28,757 nucleotides of DNA from Pseudomonadota bacterium. Its GTDB lineage: Bacteria > Pseudomonadota > Gammaproteobacteria > Xanthomonadales > Rhodanobacteraceae. The position numbers and the translations under genes are program-made. Below the pieces are notes generated by a model. That model was given only the letters and a program-made list of their open reading frames with translations. It ran no database searches and was not told where the DNA came from. Positions 18,926-27,944 of this stretch are shown here, one piece after another (the first letter of the stretch is position 1; each line of letters opens with the position of its first letter). The stretch is taken from positions 1 through 28,757 of the forward strand of contig JAEYZH010000191.1 of assembly GCA_023430685.1 (NCBI GenBank), written 5' to 3'.

Positions 18926-19672
18926 CTGCCAACCCGGCATTTATCTCCTGATTTTTTCGCGTTGTTTCGTTTAGCGATTCGCGCGCAGGAGTCACGCGCA
19001 ATCGACCGAAGCAGGGCCAATACAACCGATCTGTCTCTGCCGCAGCTTTGTGGCCATGGGCGCACTATTGCGACGGTCTGAATGTACCTCCTCGGTACGT
19101 CAGCTCCTGGGCAGTCATTGCCGAATGATGCATCTGATGAAAAATCCTTCCCGCTCAAGACTTGAAGCGTCTACGGAACGGGGCGCGATTCAGGCAGAAC
19201 TTCCTTGAAGCGAGAGAGGATCAATCAGCGGATCTATACCACTTATGACGCGGCGCGAGCCCATGTCTTCGATTTGTCGAGATGTTCTACAAATCGGAGC
19301 GAAGGCATGGTTCGAGCGGGAGCTTCCCCTGTAGAGTTCGAAAAGCGACTCGCAGAAGGCGGCTGCTAAGTGTTCTACAGAACCTTGGGCGATCCACAGG
19401 GAGCAGTTACAAAGTTCAAATTTCAAACTCGCGGCTCGCGCGACGGGCAAGGTTGCGCCTGCCGTATGCGATTCAGTTCGTCTGCGACAAGGCGCGGAAG
19501 CGGACTCGGATTAACTACCTCCGTCCCCCATTTTTTTGTCGTGTTGGTCTGGTAACGATCCGTCTGCCGCCAGATCTCGGTCGGCGAAGTCACGTTCGGG
19601 CCGCGCAACTGCTGGGCATAGTCGAGAGGCCGTAGTCCCCGTCCGTCCCTTGAACTGATTTGGATCCCACGC
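18926..19672. other. Lower-GC gene-free stretch between convergent operons
   Basis: About 750 bases of visibly lower GC than the genes to the left, with no open frame that looks coding. It includes a small hairpin (GTACC/GGTAC at 19084-19098), two copies of TGTTCTACA about 90 bases apart (near 19280 and 19370), a T7 run at 19531-19537, and at its right end a decayed rhs fragment (19541-19669). No terminator with a T tract was found for either flanking operon. Confidence 0.6.
19541..19669 (-). pseudogene. Decayed fragment of a second rhs core
   Basis: About 129 bases align at DNA level, without large gaps, to 22384-22504 inside the intact rhs gene (shared blocks include CGATCCGTCTG, CGCCAGATCTCG and GGATCCCA). 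On the minus strand the residues read WDP in one frame and then LDYAQQLRGP and EIWRQTDRYQTNT in another. The intact protein has WDPMGTEGG followed by LDYAQRLRGP and EIWRQTDRYQVNT in a single frame, so this copy is frameshifted. Similarity stops after DRYQTNT. The fragment begins three bases after the immunity gene's stop codon. It is a relic of another rhs copy, probably left by recombination or a tip exchange. Confidence 0.8.
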
Positions 19673-20260
19673 CTACAGCATGATGCGTTCAATTTCCGTA
19701 ACGGGGGTAAGGGTAATGTTCGTGAGCTTGGCCGCTTCCAGCAAGCGCTTCACCCGACCAAGGACAAAGATAAAGCTTGTGTTCGCCGGGGCGAACATCT
19801 CGCTGCCATCCCAGCTAGCTTCGTCTACGTAATAACCGAACCAAGACTTGGCCATATGACCGGCTGGCGCGCGCACCAGTGCCGGTCGGGCGCGCTCGTT
19901 CTGAATTGGGCCGCAACGGCCCGTGACCACGAGCCCATAGTAACCATCAATGATTTCGTCGTGTTTGCCACGCAATTCAATGGCATGCGTTGACCAACCC
20001 GTCACGGCATTCATTCTCAGGAGGTCGATAAAGCGGGTTGACACAACGTACGGGAGCGTTGCAGTAGTGGGCATAAAATCTACTAATTGAGAACCGGCTG
20101 ACCAAACTAGACGAGGAGGTCTCGAAGGCAACTGATCTCCGCGAAAATATGCTCGTGTAACCTCACGCCCAATGCTCGAATAGTCGGGAAATTCCGCACG
20201 AAAAGCTCCTCGCTTGAAAGACTCAGCGAGTTCATAGGTATCGAGTAGATCAAGAACCAT
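19673..20260 (-). CDS. Putative immunity protein (Imm11/DUF1629-like) for the RHS nuclease tip
   Basis: The 195-residue cytoplasmic protein has no signal peptide. Its C-terminal part (about 138-190: KSWFGYYVDEASWDGSEMF, then FIFVLGRVKRLLEAAKLTNI and TPVTE) follows the pattern of the Imm11/DUF1629 immunity family (W-x-G-S-[DE]-x-F, then a variable strand, RVK-x-x-L and a final T/V-x-F/L-x-P). Such proteins bind and neutralise toxin tips in polymorphic-toxin loci. The ATG (20260) follows the toxin's TGA (20264-20262) with a single base between, so translation is coupled. A start at 20302 inside the toxin gene is possible but less likely. Codon use is AT-richer than the left part of the window, as is common for exchanged toxin/immunity modules. 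Role by position is strong; the exact family is from memory of its pattern. Confidence 0.75.
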   Translation of the reverse strand: MVLDLLDTYELAESFKRGAFRAEFPDYSSIGREVTRAYFRGDQLPSRPPRLVWSAGSQLVDFMPTTATLPYVVSTRFIDLLRMNAVTGWSTHAIELRGKHDEIIDGYYGLVVTGRCGPIQNERARPALVRAPAGHMAKSWFGYYVDEASWDGSEMFAPANTSFIFVLGRVKRLLEAAKLTNITLTPVTEIERIML

Positions 20261-20261
20261 A

Positions 20262-23200
20262 TCAGAACGACACCTGGTAACCGTACCGAGCTGCCAGATC
20301 ACGAGCTAGCTGGAACGCGCCCGCAGGCGTCGGATTGCCGCTGAAGAAACGTCCCCACTCGGCATTGTAACGTCCCTTTCCATGCACATCGGACAAATGC
20401 GAGCGCGCGTTGATCCAAACACCAAATCTTGGGTCGTGCACGTTGATGCCCAGTTCAGCGAATTCGGCCGCTCGCGACTTCACAAACACATGATGCGCAT
20501 GCGCACCTTGAGGAGCTACTCCGGTAAACCGCCGCAGATTCTCAGTGAAATTGCCGACATTAAACGCGCGAAACGCTTCGCCCCTCGCGCCCACCCCAAC
20601 AAGCTCGGCTTCACGCGAGGCCATCCGCAGTTTCGCCGCATCTTCGATTCCGTTCAATGCCCCGCCGAGCGCATCGCCTGCCGAGCCGCTGAGCCTGAGC
20701 GCCTTTCCTCCAAGATTGACTAGGGGGCCCGCCCCCGCCATGATCGCAACATCGGTCACATTCTGCGGGGCGAACGCGTTAAGACCGGCATAGAGTCCAC
20801 CCATCATCGCGCTGCCCGCTTCCGCGACCCGCGTAGAGTGTTGTTGGCCCGGCGTGCGCCCGACATCGGACGCGCCGTTCTCAGCTCCGTCAGTTTGCGA
20901 AGCGGGCACGGAGCCTAGTCCACTGCGCGCGCCGTTTTGCACGTACTGCGTCGAACCGTCTGCGGCGCGTCTCTTTGTATAGCTGCCGATGACTGCACCC
21001 GTGCTATCGCGGGTGGTCACCGTGCCGTTCATACCGACGCTGATTGTCGTGCGGCCACTGAACGGATCAGCGGATCGACTGTCGTGCTGATTGATCGTGC
21101 AGGAACTGCCAGCCTTGGCTTCCGTTTCCGCACAGGATTGATATCCACTCGGATCCATCCCGCTCAGCGGGTTGTTCATGATGTAGCTGTAAGGATTCAG
21201 GCTCTGACTGTTGGTCGGGAACTGAATTACAGGATCAACGCTCAAGAATCGCCCAAGTTGGTAGTCGTACATCCGTCCGTTCATGTGAATCAGCTGCACG
21301 TCATCCACATGCTCGTGGCCGGTGAACCCGCGCAGCGTCGTCACCATCAGGTCCAGCGTGCCGCGGTCGGCGTGGTTGCCGTCCCTGACCTTGCCGAACG
21401 CATCGTAGGCGCGGGTGCGGAACAGGCTGCCGGTGCCGCCGAGTGCCACCGTGGAACCCAGCCGGTCGCGCAGGTTCGCGCGCGCCAGCGAGATCGAGCC
21501 GATCTTCGTGACCGTTACGGGCCCGAGTTCGACCCGGTGCGTCGTCTGCACGCCGCCCGTCAGGCTGCGCTCGTAGCCGCTCGGACCCAACCACGTCGTG
21601 TGGCTGCTCGCTTCCTCGCGGAACCGATCGCCATTAGCGTCGTAGGCGAACAGTGCGAGCCCGGCGCTCACGCGGCTCAACGCCCACGGCTTGTTCTCGA
21701 AGTCGTAGCTGTTCGCCGATAGCGTGCTGCCGCCGATCACGTTGCCGTTCGCGTCGCAGGTGTAGGTGACCGGTCCCGTGAGCTGTGCCACCTGGCTCAC
21801 GCCGTGCGGGCCACATCCATTGCCGCCGTATTGGTACGAACCGGCCACGGCCATGCTGAAGTCGGACTTGGCCGACAGGTTGCCGGATGGGCGATACTGG
21901 TAGTTCACCGGACCCGGGTTGCCCGGTACACCCGTGCGCGTGGCGCGCCTCAGTCTTTGCAGCGGGTCATATAGATACGCCTCGCTGGTTGTGACGCCAG
22001 CCAGCGTGACGCTCTGCGTTGCGAGATTGCCGAAGCTGTCGTAGGTGTAGTCGAGCTTGTCGAGTAGCGTCACCCCGCTGCCCCAGCGCTTGCTCTTCAT
22101 CTGGCCGGTGCTGGCGTAACTCGTGTGCGTGCCGGTCAGGTTGCCGGTGAAGGTTTCGCCGGTCACGTTGCCCCAAGCGTCCTTTGCGGTGGCCGTCCAG
22201 TAGACTTCCCCCGTCCCATAGTCACTGAGCTGGCGCAGGTCGCCCCATTCGGTGTACTCCTTCTTAACGAGCAACCCGTGCGGATAGCGCACTGCCTGCT
22301 CGCGGCCGGCTGTATCGAAGTAGTACTGGGTCAACCACTCCGCCTGGCCGTCCATCAGCGTCCTGCGGTCGGACAGGCGCTTCGTGTTGACTTGGTAGCG
22401 ATCCGTCTGGCGCCAGATCTCGTCCAGGAGGCTCGTGCTCGGACCGCGCAGGCGCTGAGCGTAATCGAGCAAGCCGTACCCGCCCTCCGTCCCCATTGGA
22501 TCCCAGTACCAGTTGTCGCGGATGGCCTTGAGGCTCGGGTCCAAGGCGCTCGGATTCGTCGCCGTTCGCTGCACCAGGCGGCCGATCGCATCGTACATGT
22601 GGCTGGTCTGCACGCCCCGCGCATCGGTCTGGGTCAGGAGTTCGCCAAGTGCGTTGTAGGTGAAGTTCCAGGTACCCGCATCGGGGTCGACGACCTGCGT
22701 GCGATGGTTCAGCGGATTGTAGCTGGCGCGGATCACGCTGCCTTCGGCGTCGCGTGCCGCAACAGGATTACCGTGGCCGTCGTACCAGTAGTCGGTGACG
22801 GCATAGCTCGCTGCCGCGCTGTCGCTTTGCACGGTCTGCAGCAAACGACCAAGCGCATCGTGCGTGCGCGTCATGTCCATGCACAGGTTGGTGGTGTCGA
22901 CGCAGGTTGCCGCAACGTTCTGACCCCGGACCTTGATTGTCGTCTTGTTGCCCAAGTAGCCATACGTCGTGACCACATCGCCGTGCGACGGATCCAGCTC
23001 CGATCCTGGTGAGATTTTTTCGACGGGCCGATGCAGGCGGTCGTAACTCCATGCAGTCAGGTCGGACGGAGCGCTGCCTACGAAGTACGGCACGCTCTCG
23101 AAGCTCCTGTTGCCGTCGACGTCGTATTCCGTGAACGTGGCCACGAACGCTCCGCTGAACCCGCGCTCGGCATGCTTGATGTTCCTGCCAAGAACGTCGT

Positions 23201-26200
23201 ACCAGTCGACGACCGTGGGATCGCCGTTCTGGACCTGGGTGACGCGCCATTTCGCCCAGTTCTGGTTTGCCCCTTCGCCATAGCCTCCGGTGCACACGCC
23301 AGAGTTGCCGATGCAACGCGTATGACTGACAGTGCGCGACGGCAGCAGGATATTGTCTCCTCCATCCCTATATTCTGTTCGCGTCATTCGACCGAATGCG
23401 TCGTAGGTGTGCGCCTCCTTGAGGTTGTTTGGGTCGATCGTGCGGGTGATCTGGCCGTCGCGCACCGAGCGCTCGGTCGTGGTCGAATGACCGGCGGCGT
23501 TGGTCGTCGTCAGTACGAAGTAGCCGTCTGCGGCCGCGGAGGTGCCGTCCTTCGTATAGGAGAAGGAGGTGGTTCGCGGCGATGGCGTGACAGCGGACCC
23601 ACTAACCTGCAAGGTGCTCGGCAATCCGTAGCTCGTCGTCGGATATTGCCACGTCGTCGTCAGCGTCTGGTTGGCTATTCCGGGCTGGACGGTTTGCGAA
23701 GCGGGCGAACGATCCGTGTTCCATTGATAGCTCGTCGTGACGGAATGCACGGGTATCGTCACCCCGGCGGGCAGCGCGTGGTTTGCGCTGTAGACGGTCG
23801 ACGTCATCACCAGATTCTGATCAAGCTTGCCTACCCACCATGTCGACAGGTTCGGAGCCGCATAGGTGTTCGTCGTCCTGACGACGTGGTTCGTCAGCTT
23901 CGCGCCGATACTGGAATCGCCGGAGGTGATGGTTTGATTTTTCAGGTTGCCATATGCGTCCCAGCCGGAGGCGCCGCCCGTAGCGGTGGTCGCATTGACC
24001 GTTTCGGTGTAGCCCTTCGGCAAATTCGTGAGCGGGTCGTGGGCGCTCACATATTGCCGGTCGAGCAGGGGCGTGAATACAGTCGAGCCGGTTGGCCCCA
24101 CGAATGCGTCGCCCTCTGAGCATGCAGCTCGATTGGAGAGATTGCAGATCCAGGTGTTCGTTTCCGTCCGCACCCGATACCCGTGGCCCGGGAGCGTCGG
24201 TGTAGGGCAGACATTGCTCGACGGATAGGGGATTGCAGCGGTGTAGCTGCAGACTGCGGCCGTCTTGCCGGTCAACGGGAATTTCTGGTGATACAAAGCC
24301 GTGGTGAACAGCCAATGGTCCGCGTCCGACCCTCCTTGGATCGTGGTGATTCCACGGAAGCCCTGGAAGCCACGCCCGTAGTGGTGATACACGGCCTCGC
24401 CATAGCCGTACACCGCCGATCTGAAGCCGTACTCTCCGCCCATGCCGTCATTGCGGGTCATGCCAGAGACGACGGGCATGGAGCTGGTGAAGTAGTAGTG
24501 TCGTTGATCGACGTATCCGGTGCCCGACGGAACGGTGTAGAGCGGCACGCCAGCTTGGTCGAAGCCGGCGCCAAGCGGCGCGTACGCCCACGCAGCGAAG
24601 TCTCCCATTCCATCTTCCGCAGCGCGCATCAACCCCGGGATGTACGACGGTATCGAAGCGACCAGGTTGCGCCCCGGATCCATGGACGGAACGCTTTCGA
24701 GCAGGAGACTGAATGCATTCGCGCCGGTGTTCACATTGACGTACGGCCGCGTCTGGGACTGAAGCGGGCAGGACGTTGTTCCACCCGAAGTTACGCAGAT
24801 GGGCGTCGAATTCTCATCGGGCAGGTTGGCCGGGCCCCACGTGCCATCTGCAACCACGAGGTGGCGACGGAAGGTATATGTGACGCTGCCATCGACGATG
24901 GTTTCGGTACGCGGCGATCCGCCGATGTAGGTCATCAGATCGGTCAGGCCGTCTCCGTAGAGGTCGTCCGCTGCGGTTTCGTCGGGCACTGTGGCGCGAA
25001 CACGCGATATCAGGGGCGTCTCGGTCACCAGGGCCTGGATGGATAACGGACCTGTCTGGACGAAGCGCAAGGCGGCCAAGTGATAGATGCTCGCGTCAGC
25101 GAGCGAAGCGTCTCCAGAAAGCCCGGACTGATTGGGGGCGCCAGCGCCCATACCGAACACCGGATAGGACGTGTTCGGATGCTCCATGTCGTGCCAGACT
25201 TTTGTATAACCTCCCAGCGTAGTTTGGTTGGCAGGCATGGTGAGGGCGCCGCTGCCATTGGGATCTTCTGGACATGCGTAGGCAGGGCACAAGTTAGCGC
25301 CTCCCGTGGGAAGTTCCCCACCAGGGGTTCCCGAGGGACATTCGCCCGCGCCCGCGACCTCGTTCACCTTGAAGAACGAGCAAACCTTCATCGCGAATCC
25401 CTTGCTCGGGGAAACGATGAGGAGGTCTTCCCTTCCGTCGGCGTCGACATCCATTGAGGGAAGGCGGTCGGCATAGCGGAAATGACTGAAGAACGGCGCC
25501 GAACCGCCCGAATACGTGCGCAAGCCCACGTCCGAACCGGTATCGATCTGCGTACCGAATACTCCGCCGCTATTCAACCTGACCCGCCAAGTCTGGCCAG
25601 GGCGCGCGATCACGAAGTCTTCGAGGCCGTCGCCATTGATGTCGTTCCATCGCGTGACGTATCCCTGGTGCCAGTGACAGTCATCGTTGGTGGTCCCCGG
25701 CGCATCGACGAGCCCCATTTCCGTGCACATGCGCAAGCTCGAGCTGAGAGCGGCGCCTACGCGCTGCGTCAATCTGACTCCGCGCAGCCACGACGTCGTG
25801 CCCCCCGTACTCGTGGTCGTGGTCCTGATGAAGTGATCCGGAAGGCCATTCCCGTCGAAGTCAGCGACGTGTTCAACCGAGTCTTCCGTAACCACCGTAC
25901 CCGAGACCGAGCGGTCGAGGCAGAACAGGGGTGACTGTGCCAGCGTGAACGCGATGGTGGCACCGAGAGGACCGGCTGGATTCGCATTGAGCTGGGCGAA
26001 TACGCCCTTCCTGTTACCAAGCGAGTCGGAACCGCACAATGCAGAAGGCGCCACGACGCTGACGTCCGTACGCCCATCGCCGTTGAAGTCGGCGAAGTTC
26101 CAGTGAACGCCCAATCCGAGCGTCAAAGGCACATTGGACTCGACGACCCGGAATGGGTTGCCGGTCGCTACCGCCCCTCGCGGCAGGTTCCACACTCGAA

Positions 26201-27590
26201 ATGCGAGGTGTGGTGAGCCGGATACATTCAAGTAGGCGAGATCCGTTCGGCCATCGCTGTCGATGTCGACGTATCCGGTCCGGGCCGCGGAGATGATGCC
26301 GGTCAGATCAACGGCCTGGTGAACTTCGTGGTCCTGCCCGAGCTGTGCCAGGTAGGTGTGATTGCCGTTGCTTTGTTGTACCTCCACGACCACCTCGCGA
26401 CTCCCGTTGCCATCGAGGTCGCCCACGACAACCACCTTTTCGACCTGATTCGTGGGGCCGGAAAGGCCCGGAATACTCAGATCCGATAGCGACGTCGGCG
26501 TGTACTGAAGCTCGCTGTCCGCCATGCTGAAACTGGTCGCCGGGCGACACGTCGGCACGGCGCCAGCAAAAGCACATTCGGTGAGGTTCTCGAGCATCAG
26601 TCGCCCGCTGTACACGGACTTCGTGTAGGCAAGCGTCACTTTCCTGACGAGGGAGGAGCCGACCTTTGTTGTGATCGATGACAACGCGCGCGTCTGCATC
26701 GACAGGCCACCGGCGAGGTAGGACGAACTCGTGTCCGTAACACCGGGTGCTGCGGTTGTGCGTGCGACGTAGGCAAACTCTATGCTCCGGTCTCCCGCGC
26801 TGGCACCGTAGCCGGTATAGGCGACTTTGCTCGGATACACCTCGCCATAGCCGAAGTTGATATAGGTATATAGTTCATTGTTGCCCGAGCGATCCTCGAT
26901 CTTCTCGACCAGCCAACTCAACGGCTGCACGCGGCCGCCAGCGATGACACGCGCATTCGCGCTGGAAGACGCACATGCCAGCGATGGCGCAACGCCTGTT
27001 ACGACGGCTCCGTAGTGACGAATGCGCCCGCTTTTTTCTTCCACGCGGAAGCAAACGCCGCTGCTGGCCAGATCACCGCCGGCCTGATAGATCCGTGCAT
27101 AGCTGTCGATTTCGGTCCTGTACTCGGCGCCTGCCGCCCCGTAGGTGCCGCCGACACGCACGAGTCGCTGTCCGTCCAGACACAAGCGGTCGTTGTTCGT
27201 GTAGGACACACCCAAAGCCTGGCCATCCTGTTCGGGCGTCTGTGGGCATCGGTGGATCGAACTGCCGCCCGAGATCGCCCAACCGAGGCCCACGACGCCA
27301 TTACCAGAGCGGCTGTTGTACTCCAGCGAGAATGTCGGTTGCATACCCGCCCGACCTGGCGGCACGACAATGGGCACGCTGTAGGTGGCCGCGCCTCCGA
27401 TCGTGTCGCCGGTACCTGCCAAGCTGCCGATCGTCGCATCGTGAGGAGGCGCCACGTCGGTCGTCTCGACGGGCTGGGGCTCCGTGATGTCGGAGGCTTT
27501 GAGCTCATGGCCGACGCCCAGCAAGAACGTTCCGGCCGCACACAAAAAAACCAGAGCCACGGCTCGCACGGATCCACTCGAATGAAGCAT
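20262..27590 (-). CDS. Exported SpvB-VCBS-RHS polymorphic toxin with AHH-type HNH/Endo VII nuclease tip
   Basis: The 2442-residue protein has a signal peptide (about 1-31) and an SpvB-like domain (about 55-115: GSLAGTGDTIGG, YNSRSGNGVVGLGW). At least seven FG-GAP/VCBS-like calcium motifs of the form D-x-[DN]-G-[DN]-G/D-G lie near residues 390, 445, 505, 580, 652, 717 and 880. RHS/YD repeats run over about 1400-2110 (YDAFGRMTRTEY, YDAIGRLVQRT). The conserved core end (GRMYDYQLGRFLSVDP ... NNPLSGMDPSGY, Asp2146) is followed by a tip of about 295 residues. The tip ends with AHAHHVFVKS (His2366-His2367) and ARSHLSDVHGKGRYNAEWGRFF, resembling AHH-type HNH/Endo VII nucleases. In TcC/RHS proteins the repeats form a shell enclosing the cleaved tip. 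ATG at 27590 has AGGAGG four bases before it. Nuclease activity and export route are inferred. Confidence 0.9.
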   Translation of the reverse strand: MLHSSGSVRAVALVFLCAAGTFLLGVGHELKASDITEPQPVETTDVAPPHDATIGSLAGTGDTIGGAATYSVPIVVPPGRAGMQPTFSLEYNSRSGNGVVGLGWAISGGSSIHRCPQTPEQDGQALGVSYTNNDRLCLDGQRLVRVGGTYGAAGAEYRTEIDSYARIYQAGGDLASSGVCFRVEEKSGRIRHYGAVVTGVAPSLACASSSANARVIAGGRVQPLSWLVEKIEDRSGNNELYTYINFGYGEVYPSKVAYTGYGASAGDRSIEFAYVARTTAAPGVTDTSSSYLAGGLSMQTRALSSITTKVGSSLVRKVTLAYTKSVYSGRLMLENLTECAFAGAVPTCRPATSFSMADSELQYTPTSLSDLSIPGLSGPTNQVEKVVVVGDLDGNGSREVVVEVQQSNGNHTYLAQLGQDHEVHQAVDLTGIISAARTGYVDIDSDGRTDLAYLNVSGSPHLAFRVWNLPRGAVATGNPFRVVESNVPLTLGLGVHWNFADFNGDGRTDVSVVAPSALCGSDSLGNRKGVFAQLNANPAGPLGATIAFTLAQSPLFCLDRSVSGTVVTEDSVEHVADFDGNGLPDHFIRTTTTSTGGTTSWLRGVRLTQRVGAALSSSLRMCTEMGLVDAPGTTNDDCHWHQGYVTRWNDINGDGLEDFVIARPGQTWRVRLNSGGVFGTQIDTGSDVGLRTYSGGSAPFFSHFRYADRLPSMDVDADGREDLLIVSPSKGFAMKVCSFFKVNEVAGAGECPSGTPGGELPTGGANLCPAYACPEDPNGSGALTMPANQTTLGGYTKVWHDMEHPNTSYPVFGMGAGAPNQSGLSGDASLADASIYHLAALRFVQTGPLSIQALVTETPLISRVRATVPDETAADDLYGDGLTDLMTYIGGSPRTETIVDGSVTYTFRRHLVVADGTWGPANLPDENSTPICVTSGGTTSCPLQSQTRPYVNVNTGANAFSLLLESVPSMDPGRNLVASIPSYIPGLMRAAEDGMGDFAAWAYAPLGAGFDQAGVPLYTVPSGTGYVDQRHYYFTSSMPVVSGMTRNDGMGGEYGFRSAVYGYGEAVYHHYGRGFQGFRGITTIQGGSDADHWLFTTALYHQKFPLTGKTAAVCSYTAAIPYPSSNVCPTPTLPGHGYRVRTETNTWICNLSNRAACSEGDAFVGPTGSTVFTPLLDRQYVSAHDPLTNLPKGYTETVNATTATGGASGWDAYGNLKNQTITSGDSSIGAKLTNHVVRTTNTYAAPNLSTWWVGKLDQNLVMTSTVYSANHALPAGVTIPVHSVTTSYQWNTDRSPASQTVQPGIANQTLTTTWQYPTTSYGLPSTLQVSGSAVTPSPRTTSFSYTKDGTSAAADGYFVLTTTNAAGHSTTTERSVRDGQITRTIDPNNLKEAHTYDAFGRMTRTEYRDGGDNILLPSRTVSHTRCIGNSGVCTGGYGEGANQNWAKWRVTQVQNGDPTVVDWYDVLGRNIKHAERGFSGAFVATFTEYDVDGNRSFESVPYFVGSAPSDLTAWSYDRLHRPVEKISPGSELDPSHGDVVTTYGYLGNKTTIKVRGQNVAATCVDTTNLCMDMTRTHDALGRLLQTVQSDSAAASYAVTDYWYDGHGNPVAARDAEGSVIRASYNPLNHRTQVVDPDAGTWNFTYNALGELLTQTDARGVQTSHMYDAIGRLVQRTATNPSALDPSLKAIRDNWYWDPMGTEGGYGLLDYAQRLRGPSTSLLDEIWRQTDRYQVNTKRLSDRRTLMDGQAEWLTQYYFDTAGREQAVRYPHGLLVKKEYTEWGDLRQLSDYGTGEVYWTATAKDAWGNVTGETFTGNLTGTHTSYASTGQMKSKRWGSGVTLLDKLDYTYDSFGNLATQSVTLAGVTTSEAYLYDPLQRLRRATRTGVPGNPGPVNYQYRPSGNLSAKSDFSMAVAGSYQYGGNGCGPHGVSQVAQLTGPVTYTCDANGNVIGGSTLSANSYDFENKPWALSRVSAGLALFAYDANGDRFREEASSHTTWLGPSGYERSLTGGVQTTHRVELGPVTVTKIGSISLARANLRDRLGSTVALGGTGSLFRTRAYDAFGKVRDGNHADRGTLDLMVTTLRGFTGHEHVDDVQLIHMNGRMYDYQLGRFLSVDPVIQFPTNSQSLNPYSYIMNNPLSGMDPSGYQSCAETEAKAGSSCTINQHDSRSADPFSGRTTISVGMNGTVTTRDSTGAVIGSYTKRRAADGSTQYVQNGARSGLGSVPASQTDGAENGASDVGRTPGQQHSTRVAEAGSAMMGGLYAGLNAFAPQNVTDVAIMAGAGPLVNLGGKALRLSGSAGDALGGALNGIEDAAKLRMASREAELVGVGARGEAFRAFNVGNFTENLRRFTGVAPQGAHAHHVFVKSRAAEFAELGINVHDPRFGVWINARSHLSDVHGKGRYNAEWGRFFSGNPTPAGAFQLARDLAARYGYQVSF

Positions 27591-27944
27591 GGGGCCTCCT
27601 GCCGCAAGCCATGGCATGCAGCGAAATGACGGTTAGCAATCGTCCGGCAATGCCGGATGCGCACTTCGCGTCCATTTGCACGAGCGCGGGGCTCTCCGGC
27701 CCGCATCGATCGCACGCACTGACGTGTCATCTCTTCGAAGGCTCGCTCACGGGAGTCTCCGCACCCCGGCTGCAGCATCAGCGGAACTTTTCCGTTCGTC
27801 AATAATTGCTTATTGCGAACTGTGACGCGCTTCACTTCGGCGCTACGCGCGGCTCATTGACCTCGTAGGAGATCTACTACTCACCAAACTGATCGTGGCG
27901 CCGAGGGATTGAAAGACGGGTAGCTGACCGGCTGATCGCACTAG
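27591..27944. other. Upstream region of the rhs gene
   Basis: These 354 bases between the beta-helix gene at the right edge and rhs hold no believable gene. They contain the rhs ribosome binding site, an inverted repeat at 27643-27657 and a near-perfect 16-base palindrome around AGATCT (27865-27880). There is also an AT-rich patch near 27800-27815 (AATAATTGCTTATT) which could carry a promoter, though no good -35/-10 pair is visible. The region is less GC-rich than those on the left. Confidence 0.55.
27643..27657. promoter_or_regulatory. Perfect inverted repeat upstream of rhs, candidate operator
   Basis: TCCGGCA and TGCCGGA flank a single base, 53 bases before the rhs ATG. The position suits an operator or a short hairpin in the leader. 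Regulator unknown. Confidence 0.3.

Noticed and set aside
18571..19158. Minus-strand open frame with a proline run
   Set aside because: The proline run is the antisense of the glycine tail codons of the DUF2207 gene.
19190..19450. Minus-strand 86-codon open frame in the gene-free stretch
   Set aside because: No ribosome binding site, no recognisable domain, and its composition is like the surrounding non-coding DNA.
27800..27835. TTGACG near 27801-27806 (minus strand) as an rhs promoter
   Set aside because: The hexamer at the right distance is a poor -10 match and the leader would be about 180 bases long, so I did not list it as a feature.
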